Positions 9,502-18,694 are shown, counted from the first letter of the stretch. The stretch: 64,000 nucleotides of DNA from Liquorilactobacillus cacaonum DSM 21116 (GCF_001436735.1 NZ_AYZE01000015.1:127215-191214); one strand, 5' to 3'. Notes: a model not told the origin generated them from the letters alone. Program-made: numbers and translations.

Positions 9502-9543
9502 GGGGTTAGGCCAAAAATTTAATTTCTGGCCTAACCCCTTTTT
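9502..9543 (+). terminator. Strong intrinsic terminator of pgl
   Basis: A perfect 12-bp stem (9502-9513 with 9527-9538, GGGGTTAGGCCA/TGGCCTAACCCC) with a 13-base loop is followed by five T residues. Confidence 0.9.
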
Positions 9544-9569
9544 CATACTCTTAATTATTTTTGTTTCTT

Positions 9570-9869
9570 TCAATAAACTGTATAAGTACCCACAAGATGG
9601 AAGACCAACAGTAACACAGTAGCTAGCACAAAAATACTTATGCCTTCGTCGACACCGTGAATAAAACTTTTTTGCAAAAGAAAAATCATTATAAATGAGA
9701 TTAATAACATTAGGCCTATCGCAACTCCACTAATCCCATCTCCAAAAAGAATTGTAACTGCAATATATGCAGACGTATTAAATACCGCGAATAATGACTG
9801 TAGCATACTTATATTTCTCTGCACAAGACATCGTTTCCCTATTCTAATTTCAACAAAAATGCTCCCCAA
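9570..9869 (-). CDS. Small membrane protein of unknown function
   Basis: I do not recognise this 99-residue protein. After a short basic N-terminus (RIGKRCLVQR) three hydrophobic segments are visible at about residues 22-42, 45-65 and 75-95, joined by a loop containing KSFIHGVDEG. The frame starts at TTG 9869 with GGAG seven bases upstream. It lies 77 bp downstream of mgtE on the same strand, so it could be co-transcribed with it. It may also be the remnant of a larger transporter. No motif supports a specific role. Confidence 0.5.
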   Translation of the reverse strand: MGSIFVEIRIGKRCLVQRNISMLQSLFAVFNTSAYIAVTILFGDGISGVAIGLMLLISFIMIFLLQKSFIHGVDEGISIFVLATVLLLVFHLVGTYTVY

Positions 9870-9946
9870 CAGTTCACTCCAAACAAAGAAGAGTATGATA
9901 TTAATCTATATTGATTTACTGTCATTCTAATTCTAAGATACATCTT

Positions 9947-11314
9947 TCATTTTCCAACAATGAAAGACAAAAAAAAGCTTGCAATATTGAAATAAATTAA
10001 AACAGAAGTTAAATCACTCAATGTTGAAATAAATGGACCTGAAGCAACCGCTGGATCAAAACCCATTTTATCCATTGCCATTGGAATAATGCTGCCAGCT
10101 AAGTTCGCCACAACAATTGCGCACATCATAGCTAACCCAATTACGAATCCTAAAACAAAGTTATTCTTCCAAATTCCAACAATTATAAAAATTGTTAATC
10201 CTGTGGTTACACCAATTATAAGACCCGTCAACAATTCAGTAATAATCGTTCTAACAAGTCCTTCTTCATCGTCTTTAGAGGCAAGTTTTCTAACTGCAAC
10301 CGCCAAACTTTGCGTACCTGCATTTCCCGCAGTACCAGTGATAGATGAGATAAACACCGCTAAGATACTCGCTTCACTTACCAATTGTTCATAATGTGAA
10401 ATTAATGTTGCTGTCGACATCCCTAAAAAAAGTAACGTTACAAGCCACGGTAATCTTTTTGAGGCAGACTTAAACGGATTATTAGATACCTCTTCTGTGT
10501 TAACACCAGCAAGTCCCGAATAATCTTCTGCAGATTCTTCATCAATAACATCAATAATATCATCAACAGTAATAATTCCAATCATCTTTTCATCGTAATC
10601 AGTTACAGGTATCGCTAAAAAATTATAATCACGAATTGTTTTTGCAACATTTTCCTGATCTTCATCAACTTTTACTGACATCACCTGATTATTCATGATT
10701 TCTTCAATCAATAAGTCATCATCACTAACTATTAAATCTCTAAGTGTCACCACTCCAATTAACTTATCATCATCATCTACAACATAAGAATAATAGATGG
10801 TTTCAGCATCCACTGCAGCTTTTTTTAAAACATGCAATGCTGAACTAGCTGTTTGATTAACGACTATTTTGACAAATTCAGTTGCCATAATAGCCCCAGC
10901 AGTCTTATCCTCATAATGCAGCATTTCTTTTATTTCAGCCGCACTTTCACGGGGAAGTAATCGCAGATATTTATTTAAATTTGTTGCATCTACATATGCT
11001 AAAATATCAACAGCATTATCTGTATACATCTCAGAAATTACCCCAGCCGCATATTTTGTTGACATTTCTTGAAAATATTGTGCAACAATTTCAGGCTCTT
11101 CTTCAATTGCATTGAATGTATCAGCTAATTCAGCAGGAGTGAGATATCGATATACACGTGAACGATTTGTTTCATCTAAGCCACCAAAGACCAAAGCCTG
11201 TTCGTACACATGAAGCATTAAAAATTGCTCGCGAAACTTTGTAGCCCGTTGCTGATCTAATAACTCAACAATCTGCTCCTTTGTATATGAATCTCTTTTT
11301 TCTCTATCTCCCAT
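9947..11314 (-). CDS. mgtE: Magnesium transporter MgtE
   Basis: A 455-residue Mg2+-gated channel. The cytosolic N domain (residues ~1-130) is followed by two CBS domains (~140-265), a plug helix with SASKRLPWL near 295, and about five membrane helices. The pore signature appears in SITGTAGNAGTQSLA and ASGPFISTLSD. Intracellular Mg2+ binding to N/CBS domains closes the channel (family knowledge). The ATG follows GGGGTGAT and sits 7 bp after the stop of the upstream pseudouridine synthase gene, so it belongs to the relQ-nadK-rluD-mgtE unit. No M-box riboswitch is present. Confidence 0.95.
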   Translation of the reverse strand: MGDREKRDSYTKEQIVELLDQQRATKFREQFLMLHVYEQALVFGGLDETNRSRVYRYLTPAELADTFNAIEEEPEIVAQYFQEMSTKYAAGVISEMYTDNAVDILAYVDATNLNKYLRLLPRESAAEIKEMLHYEDKTAGAIMATEFVKIVVNQTASSALHVLKKAAVDAETIYYSYVVDDDDKLIGVVTLRDLIVSDDDLLIEEIMNNQVMSVKVDEDQENVAKTIRDYNFLAIPVTDYDEKMIGIITVDDIIDVIDEESAEDYSGLAGVNTEEVSNNPFKSASKRLPWLVTLLFLGMSTATLISHYEQLVSEASILAVFISSITGTAGNAGTQSLAVAVRKLASKDDEEGLVRTIITELLTGLIIGVTTGLTIFIIVGIWKNNFVLGFVIGLAMMCAIVVANLAGSIIPMAMDKMGFDPAVASGPFISTLSDLTSVLIYFNIASFFLSFIVGK

Positions 11315-11321
11315 GAATTAA

Positions 11322-12224
11322 TCACCCCTTGATATTAATCTTATTATTAATAAACATTTGCATATCAGCTGCAATCTCACTTTTAATTGTCAATTCTTTA
11401 TTTAAAAAAGGATGAAAAAAAGTAATCTGTTGGCAATGTAGTGCCTGCCTTTGCAACGAACACTGACTACTTCCCCCATATAATGTATCCCCCACAAGTG
11501 GCATCCCCAAAAATGCACTATGTACTCTGATTTGATGAGTTCTCCCTGTATGTAATTGAACCTTGCAAACATTATATTTTTGAAACTCTGCTATTTTCCA
11601 ATATTCAGTACTTGCAGATTTCCCCTTTTCAACAACTGTTCTTTTTACAAGTGAACCTGGCATTCTGCCAATTGGCAAATTTACTAATAAATGCTTTGTT
11701 ATTAGCTTTCCTTGCAATATTGCATAATAAAATTTCTTAATTTTATGTCGTTTAAGTTGCTCATCAATCATTGCATGTGCATAGCGGTGCTTGGCAAATA
11801 GCACAATCCCCGAAGTATCACGATCAAGTCGAGTTGCAATATGTGGTCCAATTCCTTTATATCCTCTAATTCGATAATATCCTAACACTCTTGCAACAAG
11901 TGAATCTTCCTTATGTAAATTTGATGGGATTGATGCTACACCCGCTGGTTTATCAACAACCAAATAGTCTTGATCTTCATACAAAATACTAATTGGTACA
12001 AATGAAGGCACAAGAAAAGAACTAATTTTTTCAGACGGTAAATTAATTACTAATTCATCCCCGTTAACCATCTTATCAATTTTTCTTCCTTCGCTACCAT
12101 TTATAAGTAATTTTCCACCGTTAAAACGGATTGATGCTAATAATCTTCGTGATACTCCTTCTTGTTTTAGAAAAGTCTTTACACTTATTGGACTCTCCCC
12201 ATCATACGACCAACTAATTTGCAT
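11322..12224 (-). CDS. RluA/RluD-family 23S rRNA pseudouridine synthase
   Basis: A 300-residue RluD-family synthase that isomerises uridines in rRNA. The catalytic aspartate lies in [18 protein letters not shown], with the later GRTHQIRVH motif, after an S4-like N-terminal domain. The frame is open to 12287, but ATG 12224, preceded by GGGGCAG, gives the expected N-terminus ([10 protein letters not shown]) and an 11 bp overlap with nadK. Its Bacillus counterpart is YjbO, in the same order after relQ and ppnK. The target uridines cannot be assigned from sequence. Confidence 0.9.
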   Translation of the reverse strand: MQISWSYDGESPISVKTFLKQEGVSRRLLASIRFNGGKLLINGSEGRKIDKMVNGDELVINLPSEKISSFLVPSFVPISILYEDQDYLVVDKPAGVASIPSNLHKEDSLVARVLGYYRIRGYKGIGPHIATRLDRDTSGIVLFAKHRYAHAMIDEQLKRHKIKKFYYAILQGKLITKHLLVNLPIGRMPGSLVKRTVVEKGKSASTEYWKIAEFQKYNVCKVQLHTGRTHQIRVHSAFLGMPLVGDTLYGGSSQCSLQRQALHCQQITFFHPFLNKELTIKSEIAADMQMFINNKINIKG

Positions 12225-13020
12225 ACTCTGCCCCAATAAATGCATCTTGGACTCTTTGCCAAAATTGCATATGACGATACTTGGCAAAGTGAATATTCTT
12301 ATTAGATATTTTGAATCTAATCTGTTCTATTCTTCGACCATGATAACTATCTTGATCAACTGTCAAAATATAATCGCATTCTCTTGTAGGAATTAATGTA
12401 ACCCAATCATTGGGTGCAATTATCATTGGAGAACTAAGAGTTCTAAAAACTTTATTATTAATTGAGCTAATTTCTGTCATTTGTAAAACTTTTAAGTTTG
12501 GATGAATAACAGCTCCCCCAAGAGACTTGTTATAAGCTGTTGAACCTGTAGGCGTAGAAACACAAAGTCCATCTCCCCGAAACTTTTCAAACAAATCCCC
12601 ACCCACAAACACATCAGTAACCATTGTGGCACTATTTCTTTTCAATGTAGCTTCATTTAACGCTAACAAATTAACTGGCCGTTGTTGGTTCTCATATTTA
12701 ATCCTGATGTCTAGTAAAGGGTAACTAACAGACTGGCCGTTATCTGATTGCAAGCTAATAACTAAATCATCGATTTCATCATCACGCCAATCAGTATAGA
12801 AACCAAGATGACCAGTATGCACAGCAACGAATCGAACAGTATCAAGAATATACTCATACTTATGAAATGCTGCCAACAAAGTTCCATCTCCACCGATAGT
12901 TACAACAATATCTGGGTTTTTTTCATCCATAATAAAATGAGTTTCTTCAAATTTTTTCTTGAGTTTTTGACTCACCTTCAATGATTCTCGTCCATCATTT
13001 GCAAAAATCGCGATTTTCAT
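12214..13020 (-). CDS. nadK: NAD kinase
   Basis: A 268-residue ATP-dependent NAD kinase making NADP+. The GGDGT motif is in [14 protein letters not shown] at about residue 45, and the NE/D-rich substrate site ([10 protein letters not shown], then [15 protein letters not shown]) is intact. The frame opens at a TTG (13026), but ATG 13020 has AGG seven bases upstream. The stop overlaps the next gene by 11 bp. It lies downstream of relQ, as ppnK does in Bacillus. Confidence 0.95.
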   Translation of the reverse strand: MKIAIFANDGRESLKVSQKLKKKFEETHFIMDEKNPDIVVTIGGDGTLLAAFHKYEYILDTVRFVAVHTGHLGFYTDWRDDEIDDLVISLQSDNGQSVSYPLLDIRIKYENQQRPVNLLALNEATLKRNSATMVTDVFVGGDLFEKFRGDGLCVSTPTGSTAYNKSLGGAVIHPNLKVLQMTEISSINNKVFRTLSSPMIIAPNDWVTLIPTRECDYILTVDQDSYHGRRIEQIRFKISNKNIHFAKYRHMQFWQRVQDAFIGAEYAN

Positions 13021-13108
13021 AGTCAACCTCTTTTTAATTCCATCGTTAAGTTAATTCCTAAAATACATTATCTCACGACTACATTGTAAAAGAAAACAAT
13101 TTAATAAA

Positions 13109-13237
13109 TCAATTCTTTTCATTTCTTCGACGATAAGAAAATTCTTGTTGTGCTTCCTTTATTTCTTCTCGAATGGCAAACATCTCTTGATCCAACTGAT
13201 AAGCCGCTTCTGCTGCTCTTTTAAGCCTGTTCCCCAA
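13109..13237 (-). pseudogene. relQ: Detached C-terminal tail of relQ, in frame beyond a TAA stop
   Basis: Directly after the relQ stop codon (13238-13240) the same frame stays open for 42 codons to a TGA at 13109-13111. It encodes a charged helical tail with RLKRAAEAAYQLDQEM and IREEIKEAQQEF. These are the residues expected at the C-terminus of RelQ proteins, and adding them (167 + 1 + 42 = 210) restores the normal family length. No good ribosome binding site precedes this segment, so it is probably untranslated unless the stop is read through. Confidence 0.8.
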
Positions 13238-13741
13238 TTATTCAGGAAATTTTCCTTTATACTTATAATTTAAAGAATGCTCAATTGTTGCCCAAAAATT
13301 CATTGCTAGCGTTCTAATTTGAATTTCCGCCAAAATCTCTTTTTGACCTATTAATAACTGAACTGGATATTTTATTATTAAATGATAAGATCGATACCCG
13401 CTTTCTTTCTCATTTGCAATGTAATCTCTTTCTTCAATAACAACCAAATCACTTCTTTTTCTAATTACTTCTACTAATTGATAAATGTCGTCAACAAATT
13501 GGCACATAACTCTGATACCAGCAATATCTTCCATTTCTACATCTAGGTTTTTTTCTAAAATATTACGGCGGTTCATTTTTTCAATTATACTTTCACGCGG
13601 TTTAACTCTGGCAGTTACAGATTCAATTGGGACATGTTGCCCTGATAATTTGTATTCTTCTTGTAATGAAATGAACTTTGACTTCAGTTCTGAAGTAGTT
13701 TTTTTATAAGGCAATAAAAAGCTTGTCCAATCTGTTTCCAA
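13238..13741 (-). CDS. relQ: Small alarmone synthetase RelQ, truncated by an in-frame stop
   Basis: A GTP pyrophosphokinase of the single-domain RelQ type, making (p)ppGpp without a hydrolase domain. The synthetase motifs are all present: RVKPRESIIEKMNR, EDIAGIRVMCQF, ESGYRSYHLIIKYP and EIQIRTLAMNFWATIEHSLNYK. Translation starts at TTG 13741 behind AGAGGGGA. The protein ends at 167 residues with FPE and a TAA, whereas relatives run to about 210; the missing tail is intact in frame downstream. The catalytic fold may survive, but oligomer contacts and regulation by the C-terminal helix would be lost. It heads the nadK-rluD-mgtE unit. Confidence 0.85.
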   Translation of the reverse strand: METDWTSFLLPYKKTTSELKSKFISLQEEYKLSGQHVPIESVTARVKPRESIIEKMNRRNILEKNLDVEMEDIAGIRVMCQFVDDIYQLVEVIRKRSDLVVIEERDYIANEKESGYRSYHLIIKYPVQLLIGQKEILAEIQIRTLAMNFWATIEHSLNYKYKGKFPE

Positions 13742-13942
13742 AAAAATCCCCTCTAACTCTAGTTAAATTATCTCCTAAAGTTTACCACACCTTTCATATA
13801 AACGTAATAATTGCAACTAAATTCAAATTTTAATTTTTTAATTAAAACAAGCACAAAGGTTGAATTATTTTTTTTTTTTGTTAAAGTTAGGTTAGCATAT
13901 ATCAATAAGAGAGATTACGTATATTTATATGGGGGAAAAATT

Positions 13943-14575
13943 GTGTTAGAAATGTATTTATTTATTAACCCGGTCGGAAAAGAATCTTACCAATCAGAAA
14001 AAAATATTATCAAACTTGTAAACAAACTTGATACGGAGATCCGTTTCAGATTTATTCCTTTTTTAAATCTGAACACAGTAACCAAAGTTTTAGTTGAACA
14101 TAATTTACCTTTGAACGATCTCGATATAAGAAATAAAGTTTTTCACGATATCTATCAATCAGCTTTAGATTACAAAGCTGCACTTTTTCAAGGAAAAAAT
14201 CATGGCTGTAACTTCTTATTAAACCTTCAAGCGCAAATTTTTGATAATCATCGTATATATTCAAACGATGTCATTCAGGATGTACTTTCTTCATTAAAAA
14301 TTGATACTGAAATGTTTGAGGCTGATCGTTATTCCGATTTTACAATTGAATCATTTAAAAGAGATCAACAAATGGCTGCCGAAATGAATGTTTCCAATCA
14401 TCCGACAATGGTTTTGTATAATCTAAAAGGTATCGATTTTGGAGTTTCTTTGACAGATTGTTCTTCCTACAATATGCTCGAGGATTTATGTTCAGGCAAA
14501 CTAAATAGTGAGCTAATGTTATGCAAAAATAATAAGTCTCATAAAGGACCTATCACATCGTTACACACAATTTAA
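13943..14575 (+). CDS. yjbH: YjbH/DsbA-family adaptor protein for Spx degradation
   Basis: A 210-residue thioredoxin-fold (DsbA-like) protein of the YjbH family, which in Bacillus and Staphylococcus delivers Spx to ClpXP (family knowledge). The first strand reads YLFINPVGKESYQ: the CxxC pair found in Bacillus YjbH is absent, while the cis-proline loop NHPTMVLYN is kept. I chose GTG 13943 because it follows GGGGGA at seven bases; the frame extends upstream to 13811 without a ribosome binding site and with low-complexity sequence. It is divergent from relQ. Spx, MecA and ClpP are encoded nearby. Confidence 0.82.
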   Translation: MLEMYLFINPVGKESYQSEKNIIKLVNKLDTEIRFRFIPFLNLNTVTKVLVEHNLPLNDLDIRNKVFHDIYQSALDYKAALFQGKNHGCNFLLNLQAQIFDNHRIYSNDVIQDVLSSLKIDTEMFEADRYSDFTIESFKRDQQMAAEMNVSNHPTMVLYNLKGIDFGVSLTDCSSYNMLEDLCSGKLNSELMLCKNNKSHKGPITSLHTI

Positions 14576-14631
14576 AAACTCAATAGGCTATTATAGCAAA
14601 AGAACAGGGCCATATCATAAGCCTTACAAGC

Positions 14632-14681
14632 ATAGAAGAGATTAATGAAAGTCAAAAAATGATTTCATTAATCTCTTCTAT
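14632..14681. terminator. Perfect 19-bp palindrome between convergent yjbH and pepF
   Basis: Arms 14632-14650 and 14663-14681 are exact reverse complements with a 12-base loop. Neither side carries a real T run. It probably acts as a bidirectional transcript end or RNA-stabilising hairpin. Confidence 0.6.
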
Positions 14682-14759
14682 TAGTTTACAAATATATCTA
14701 GGTTAATTAACCTTAGCAATTTTTATTTCGGCCTAATTTCGTTAAGTTTGACGTTTACC

Positions 14760-16586
14760 TTAATTCCTATTTTGCTTTATTTTTATTTTCTTTAGAATTC
14801 CTTCTAATTCATTCAATCGTTGTTCAAAAACTGCAAAAGCATCATCTAAATAATCAGGTTTCGTCATATCTACTCCTGCTTGTTTAACAACTTCTATAGG
14901 CAACTCTGAGCTTCCTGATTTTAAAAATTTAAGATAACTTTTTGGGCCCTCTTTAGAAATCTTTTTTGCTAGTGCACTTGCTGCCGCAAATCCTGTTGCA
15001 TATTGATAAACATAAAAATTATAATAGAAATGAGGAATCCTCGACCATTCTAACGCAATTTCAGGATCATTTACAATTTTTGGACCATAATAATGTTCAT
15101 TTAGATTGGCATATTTATTATTCAACTCCTGTGAAGTCAATGGTAACCCCGCTTTATCTTGATCATGAATCCATCTTTCGAATTCTGCAAACTGTGTTTG
15201 ACGATATACCGTTCCTTTAAATCCATCTAAATAATGATTTAAAATAGATGCTTTAAATTCTAAATCATCGGTATTATCAAGTAAATACTGTGTCAAAATA
15301 TTTTCATTGGTTGTTGAAGCAATCTCTGCCACAAAAATTGAGTAATCACTATATTGATATGGTTGATTATGATTGCTAAGATATGAATGCATACTGTGTC
15401 CCATCTCATGAACTAAGGTAAAGAGACTTTCCAAATTATCTTGCCAATTAAGTAAAATATATGGTGGTGTTTCAAACATTCCGGAAGAATATGCTCCACT
15501 TCGTTTTCCTACATTTTCAACAACATCTATCCAACGACTTTCAAATGCTTTTTTAACTACATGAGTATAGTCATCACCAAATACATTTAATGCTTTTAAA
15601 GCAATTTTTTTAGAATTCTCATAATTATATTCCTGATCAGGTAATTTTGTAATTGGAGTGTATAAATCGTACATGTGAACCGAATCAAGTTCTAATAATT
15701 CCTTTCTTATCTCAATGTATCGATGTAATAACGAAAGTTTATCATTCACTTTTTCGACTAATGTATCATATACCGATATCGGAATGTTATTGGATTCTAA
15801 AGCCGCCGATATTGCATCTGGGTAATTTCTAATATTTGCTTGAAAGTTATGAATGTGTACATTTACTGCTAGTGCAGCTGCAAAAGTATTTTGAAATTGG
15901 TCGTATGTTTTATAAAGTGCTTGAAATGCATTTTTTCTAACCTCTCGATTATCTGACTCTAGTAATTTTTCAAACAATCCATGCGATAATTCCACTATAT
16001 TTCCTTTTTCATCTGTTACTTGCGGAAATTTCAAATCGGCATTATTTAGTATTCCAAAAATATTTTCTGGAGTTGAAAAAATATCAGAAGCACTCGCCAA
16101 AACTTTTTCTTCTTTATCGGACAATAAATGGTCCTTTCTTGCTAAAACATCTTCAATATATTTTTTGTATTCTAATAATTCTTGGTCATTTTCATAATAC
16201 GAATTTAACTTTTCTTCACTCAATGTCAACAACTCTGGCTCAAGCCAAGAAAATGCTGCTGCAAATTTTGCATACATCTGTTGTACCTGTGAAAACAGTC
16301 CCTGACTTTTTTTATCATTTGTATCTTGATCATTCAACATACTTGCGAATACATAAGTCTTGACTACCTTTTGTTCAATTTTAAAATAATGTTTTAATGC
16401 CGTTTTCAAAAAAACTGAACCTTGTGCTAACGTTCTTCTTAATTCATCAACCTTTTTAATTTCATTTTGAATCTCATCAAGCTCGGCAGTAAGTTCTTTT
16501 TCTGATTTGTAGACCTTAGTTAAATCCCACTTCAATTCATCAGGAATCTCATTTCTTTTTTTAATTTTTTTTAATTCTTTTCCCAT
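14760..16586 (-). CDS. pepF: Oligoendopeptidase F
   Basis: A 608-residue cytosolic M3 zinc metallopeptidase that cuts medium-size oligopeptides. The zinc site HEMGH is at residues 393-397 in TLVHEMGHSMHSYL, with the third ligand glutamate expected in IFVAEIASTTNE. Length is the family norm. ATG 16586 follows GGAGG. It sits downstream of coiA with a 77 bp gap; the coiA-pepF order is conserved in bacilli. Peptide turnover after protein uptake or degradation is the likely role. Confidence 0.95.
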   Translation of the reverse strand: MGKELKKIKKRNEIPDELKWDLTKVYKSEKELTAELDEIQNEIKKVDELRRTLAQGSVFLKTALKHYFKIEQKVVKTYVFASMLNDQDTNDKKSQGLFSQVQQMYAKFAAAFSWLEPELLTLSEEKLNSYYENDQELLEYKKYIEDVLARKDHLLSDKEEKVLASASDIFSTPENIFGILNNADLKFPQVTDEKGNIVELSHGLFEKLLESDNREVRKNAFQALYKTYDQFQNTFAAALAVNVHIHNFQANIRNYPDAISAALESNNIPISVYDTLVEKVNDKLSLLHRYIEIRKELLELDSVHMYDLYTPITKLPDQEYNYENSKKIALKALNVFGDDYTHVVKKAFESRWIDVVENVGKRSGAYSSGMFETPPYILLNWQDNLESLFTLVHEMGHSMHSYLSNHNQPYQYSDYSIFVAEIASTTNENILTQYLLDNTDDLEFKASILNHYLDGFKGTVYRQTQFAEFERWIHDQDKAGLPLTSQELNNKYANLNEHYYGPKIVNDPEIALEWSRIPHFYYNFYVYQYATGFAAASALAKKISKEGPKSYLKFLKSGSSELPIEVVKQAGVDMTKPDYLDDAFAVFEQRLNELEGILKKIKIKQNRN

Positions 16587-16663
16587 ATTCTAATTCCTCC
16601 CAACAAGTTTGTCTTAATTAATAGAATCATAGTTAAAGTTAGAATGCAATAGAATATATGGTA

Positions 16664-17674
16664 TCAATCTAATCTACCATTTTTTAGACTATCTAAAAAT
16701 ATTTTTACATGCGTTCTAGCGATTCTCTCCCTATCTATAATAGGAACTTCAAACATATATTTTTCACACTCGAAAATTGCTTTATAATAAAGCTGGTCCG
16801 AACTAACTTTTTTTTCAAAAAATAAATAGATGACTTCGTTTTTCCAATAAAGTTCTTTAGTAACAAAAATTGGCGGCGAGTAGTTATTAGAAAAATATAA
16901 ATTTCTAAATTTTTCGATTTTTTGCTTAACTAAATACCATTTGATTTGAATATTTCTAAACTTTCCCTGACTCCTTAATTTTTCTATCTCAAAAGCCTTT
17001 AACTGGATTACTCTTTCACCATTACTTATTTTGAGAAACCGAACTGAATTACCTTGTACAAAAAACTCTTTTAATGATACCACTGAGCTAAATTCGAGTG
17101 TCCTATACTTTAATGGTAAATAATCAGTTTGTTGAATTCCATACAATAACCTAAATTTCTTTTTACTCGTTAAATAATAAATTAAATAATATCCTAAAGA
17201 ACTACGCCATAGAAGAAACTTTGCAATTTGTTGCGTCATTTTCTTTTTTAAAAGATAATGTTGTCCTAATATCCATAGAAAGTTTATTTTGGCCTTCTTA
17301 TAACCTAGACTTCGTTCTTTCATTTTTTTTACCGATAGTGCAGCACACTGAAATTCAATGACACTCTTCTTAAATTCATTTTGAATGATAATATCTGGCC
17401 TTTGTCTCAGTACTTCATCGTAACTTTCTAGTTCAGACCTATATCCCGCTTTTTCAAAAAGGTTCGCTATTTCAAGTTTTCCCTTAAGATGCTCATCAGT
17501 TTCACCTTCAGAATAGCTCTCACAATTTTTTTTAATATGTGCAAAATGCGTTTGTTTTAAGTTTCCTTTCTTTATAATCAATTTTTTATGACAAGAGGGA
17601 CAATAGTAATCTTCTTTTGATAGTGCCTCATTAGCCCAAATAAGTTTCCCATTAACATTCTGTGCTCTTAACAC
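16664..17674 (-). CDS. coiA: Competence protein CoiA
   Basis: A 336-residue CoiA-family nuclease-like protein needed for recombination of DNA taken up during transformation. The N-terminus has a zinc finger (YYCPSCHKKLI with THFAH). The PD-(D/E)xK-like core follows: EHLKGKLEIANLF, RQRPDIII and VIEFQCAALS. I chose GTG 17674, eight bases after GGAGGTG, giving the typical start VLRAQN; the frame is open to 17785 but overlaps mecA without a ribosome binding site. The ribosome binding site lies inside the stem of the mecA terminator, so expression may depend on read-through and RNA opening. Confidence 0.88.
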   Translation of the reverse strand: MLRAQNVNGKLIWANEALSKEDYYCPSCHKKLIIKKGNLKQTHFAHIKKNCESYSEGETDEHLKGKLEIANLFEKAGYRSELESYDEVLRQRPDIIIQNEFKKSVIEFQCAALSVKKMKERSLGYKKAKINFLWILGQHYLLKKKMTQQIAKFLLWRSSLGYYLIYYLTSKKKFRLLYGIQQTDYLPLKYRTLEFSSVVSLKEFFVQGNSVRFLKISNGERVIQLKAFEIEKLRSQGKFRNIQIKWYLVKQKIEKFRNLYFSNNYSPPIFVTKELYWKNEVIYLFFEKKVSSDQLYYKAIFECEKYMFEVPIIDRERIARTHVKIFLDSLKNGRLD

Positions 17675-17717
17675 AAAAAAACACCTCCGATAACTAAATA
17701 CGCAATTATCAGAGGTT
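17675..17717 (-). terminator. mecA terminator that contains the coiA ribosome binding site
   Basis: In minus-strand RNA, ACCUCUGAUAA (plus 17706-17716) pairs with UUAUCGGAGGU (plus 17683-17693) through 11 bp including one G-U, with a 12-base loop. Seven U residues (plus A 17675-17681) follow at once and end at the coiA GTG. The 3' arm is the Shine-Dalgarno sequence of coiA. Confidence 0.85.
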
Positions 17718-17726
17718 AAATTATAA

Positions 17727-18536
17727 TTATTTAAAATAGTACCTTGAAAGTTCAAGTGCAGATGATCTGAAGATACATCTTCCACGCTCTTCTAAAATAT
17801 CAGGAGACAAGTTAACACGCTTACCATATTCAACAGTTAATGCCAAAATATCTTTAACTTGACTACCACTCATTTGATCTACAAAGAAAATTAAATCTAG
17901 AAAATATTTATTCCCCAACAAATATAAATTTGTCGCCACATTTTCTACCCTTAAAACTTTGGCCAAGTCAACAAAATCTTCAAAATCATTAAACTCTACA
18001 ACATAGTGCTTACGTTCGAGGTTTTTATCATTCAAATATTCAGAAATCCCATCTTCATCATTTCCAGAATTTTTTTGCTTATTTTTTTCGATACCATTTA
18101 GCAAACCTTGGTGTAGCAATTCAGTTACATCCCTACCTTCACTTCCATCAGGTTCAAGAAATGTAAACCGAACATCATCAGTAAAGTTTCGTGGTTTTTC
18201 CTCTTCTTCAGTTCCGTTATCTTCATCAGTATCAAGATTTTTTGAATCATCCAAATCATCTTTATCTTGTTCATCACTATATTCATCTAGTTCTTTCGGA
18301 TTTATTTTGCTAATAAACAGTTCCAATCCATTTCTATTTGGCAACAACTGAAAAGTTACAGCATCATTTTCTCGAAATTCATTATCAATATCAACTTCGT
18401 CCAAAATACTATAAAAAAAGCTTTCAATTTCTTTGCGACTACCTAATAAGTCCAAAACAGTAATCCCTCGTTCGGTCAAATCATCTGTTTCAAGCAATAC
18501 TCTAATAGTATTATCGTTGATTTTCTCCATCTCCAT
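17727..18536 (-). CDS. mecA: Adaptor protein MecA
   Basis: A 269-residue ClpC adaptor that targets proteins such as ComK in Bacillus. The N-terminal substrate-binding domain begins MEMEKINDNTIRV, an acidic linker lies at about residues 85-120, and the C-terminal ClpC-binding domain includes HYVVEFNDFEDFVDLAK. ATG 18536 was preferred over GTG 18545, which abuts the ribosome binding site. It is preceded by spxA and followed by coiA. A terminator closes the gene. Confidence 0.93.
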   Translation of the reverse strand: MEMEKINDNTIRVLLETDDLTERGITVLDLLGSRKEIESFFYSILDEVDIDNEFRENDAVTFQLLPNRNGLELFISKINPKELDEYSDEQDKDDLDDSKNLDTDEDNGTEEEEKPRNFTDDVRFTFLEPDGSEGRDVTELLHQGLLNGIEKNKQKNSGNDEDGISEYLNDKNLERKHYVVEFNDFEDFVDLAKVLRVENVATNLYLLGNKYFLDLIFFVDQMSGSQVKDILALTVEYGKRVNLSPDILEERGRCIFRSSALELSRYYFK

Positions 18537-18694
18537 TGAGATCACCCACCTTTCCGATATAACCCTCTTGCTTAATGATAACTAAAATAACAAAATTGTA
18601 AAGCACTTTATGTTAAAAAAAGAAGCCTTGAGCTAAATATTAAAAAAATCAGCAACTACACTAACAAAAGTAACCTACACTGTTTTAAGTATAC

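Noticed and set aside
13811-13942. N-terminal extension of yjbH
   Set aside because: Low-complexity sequence without a ribosome binding site; GTG 13943 has GGGGGA at the right distance and gives the family length.
17675-17785. N-terminal extension of coiA into mecA
   Set aside because: No ribosome binding site, no family similarity, and it would overlap the mecA end and terminator.
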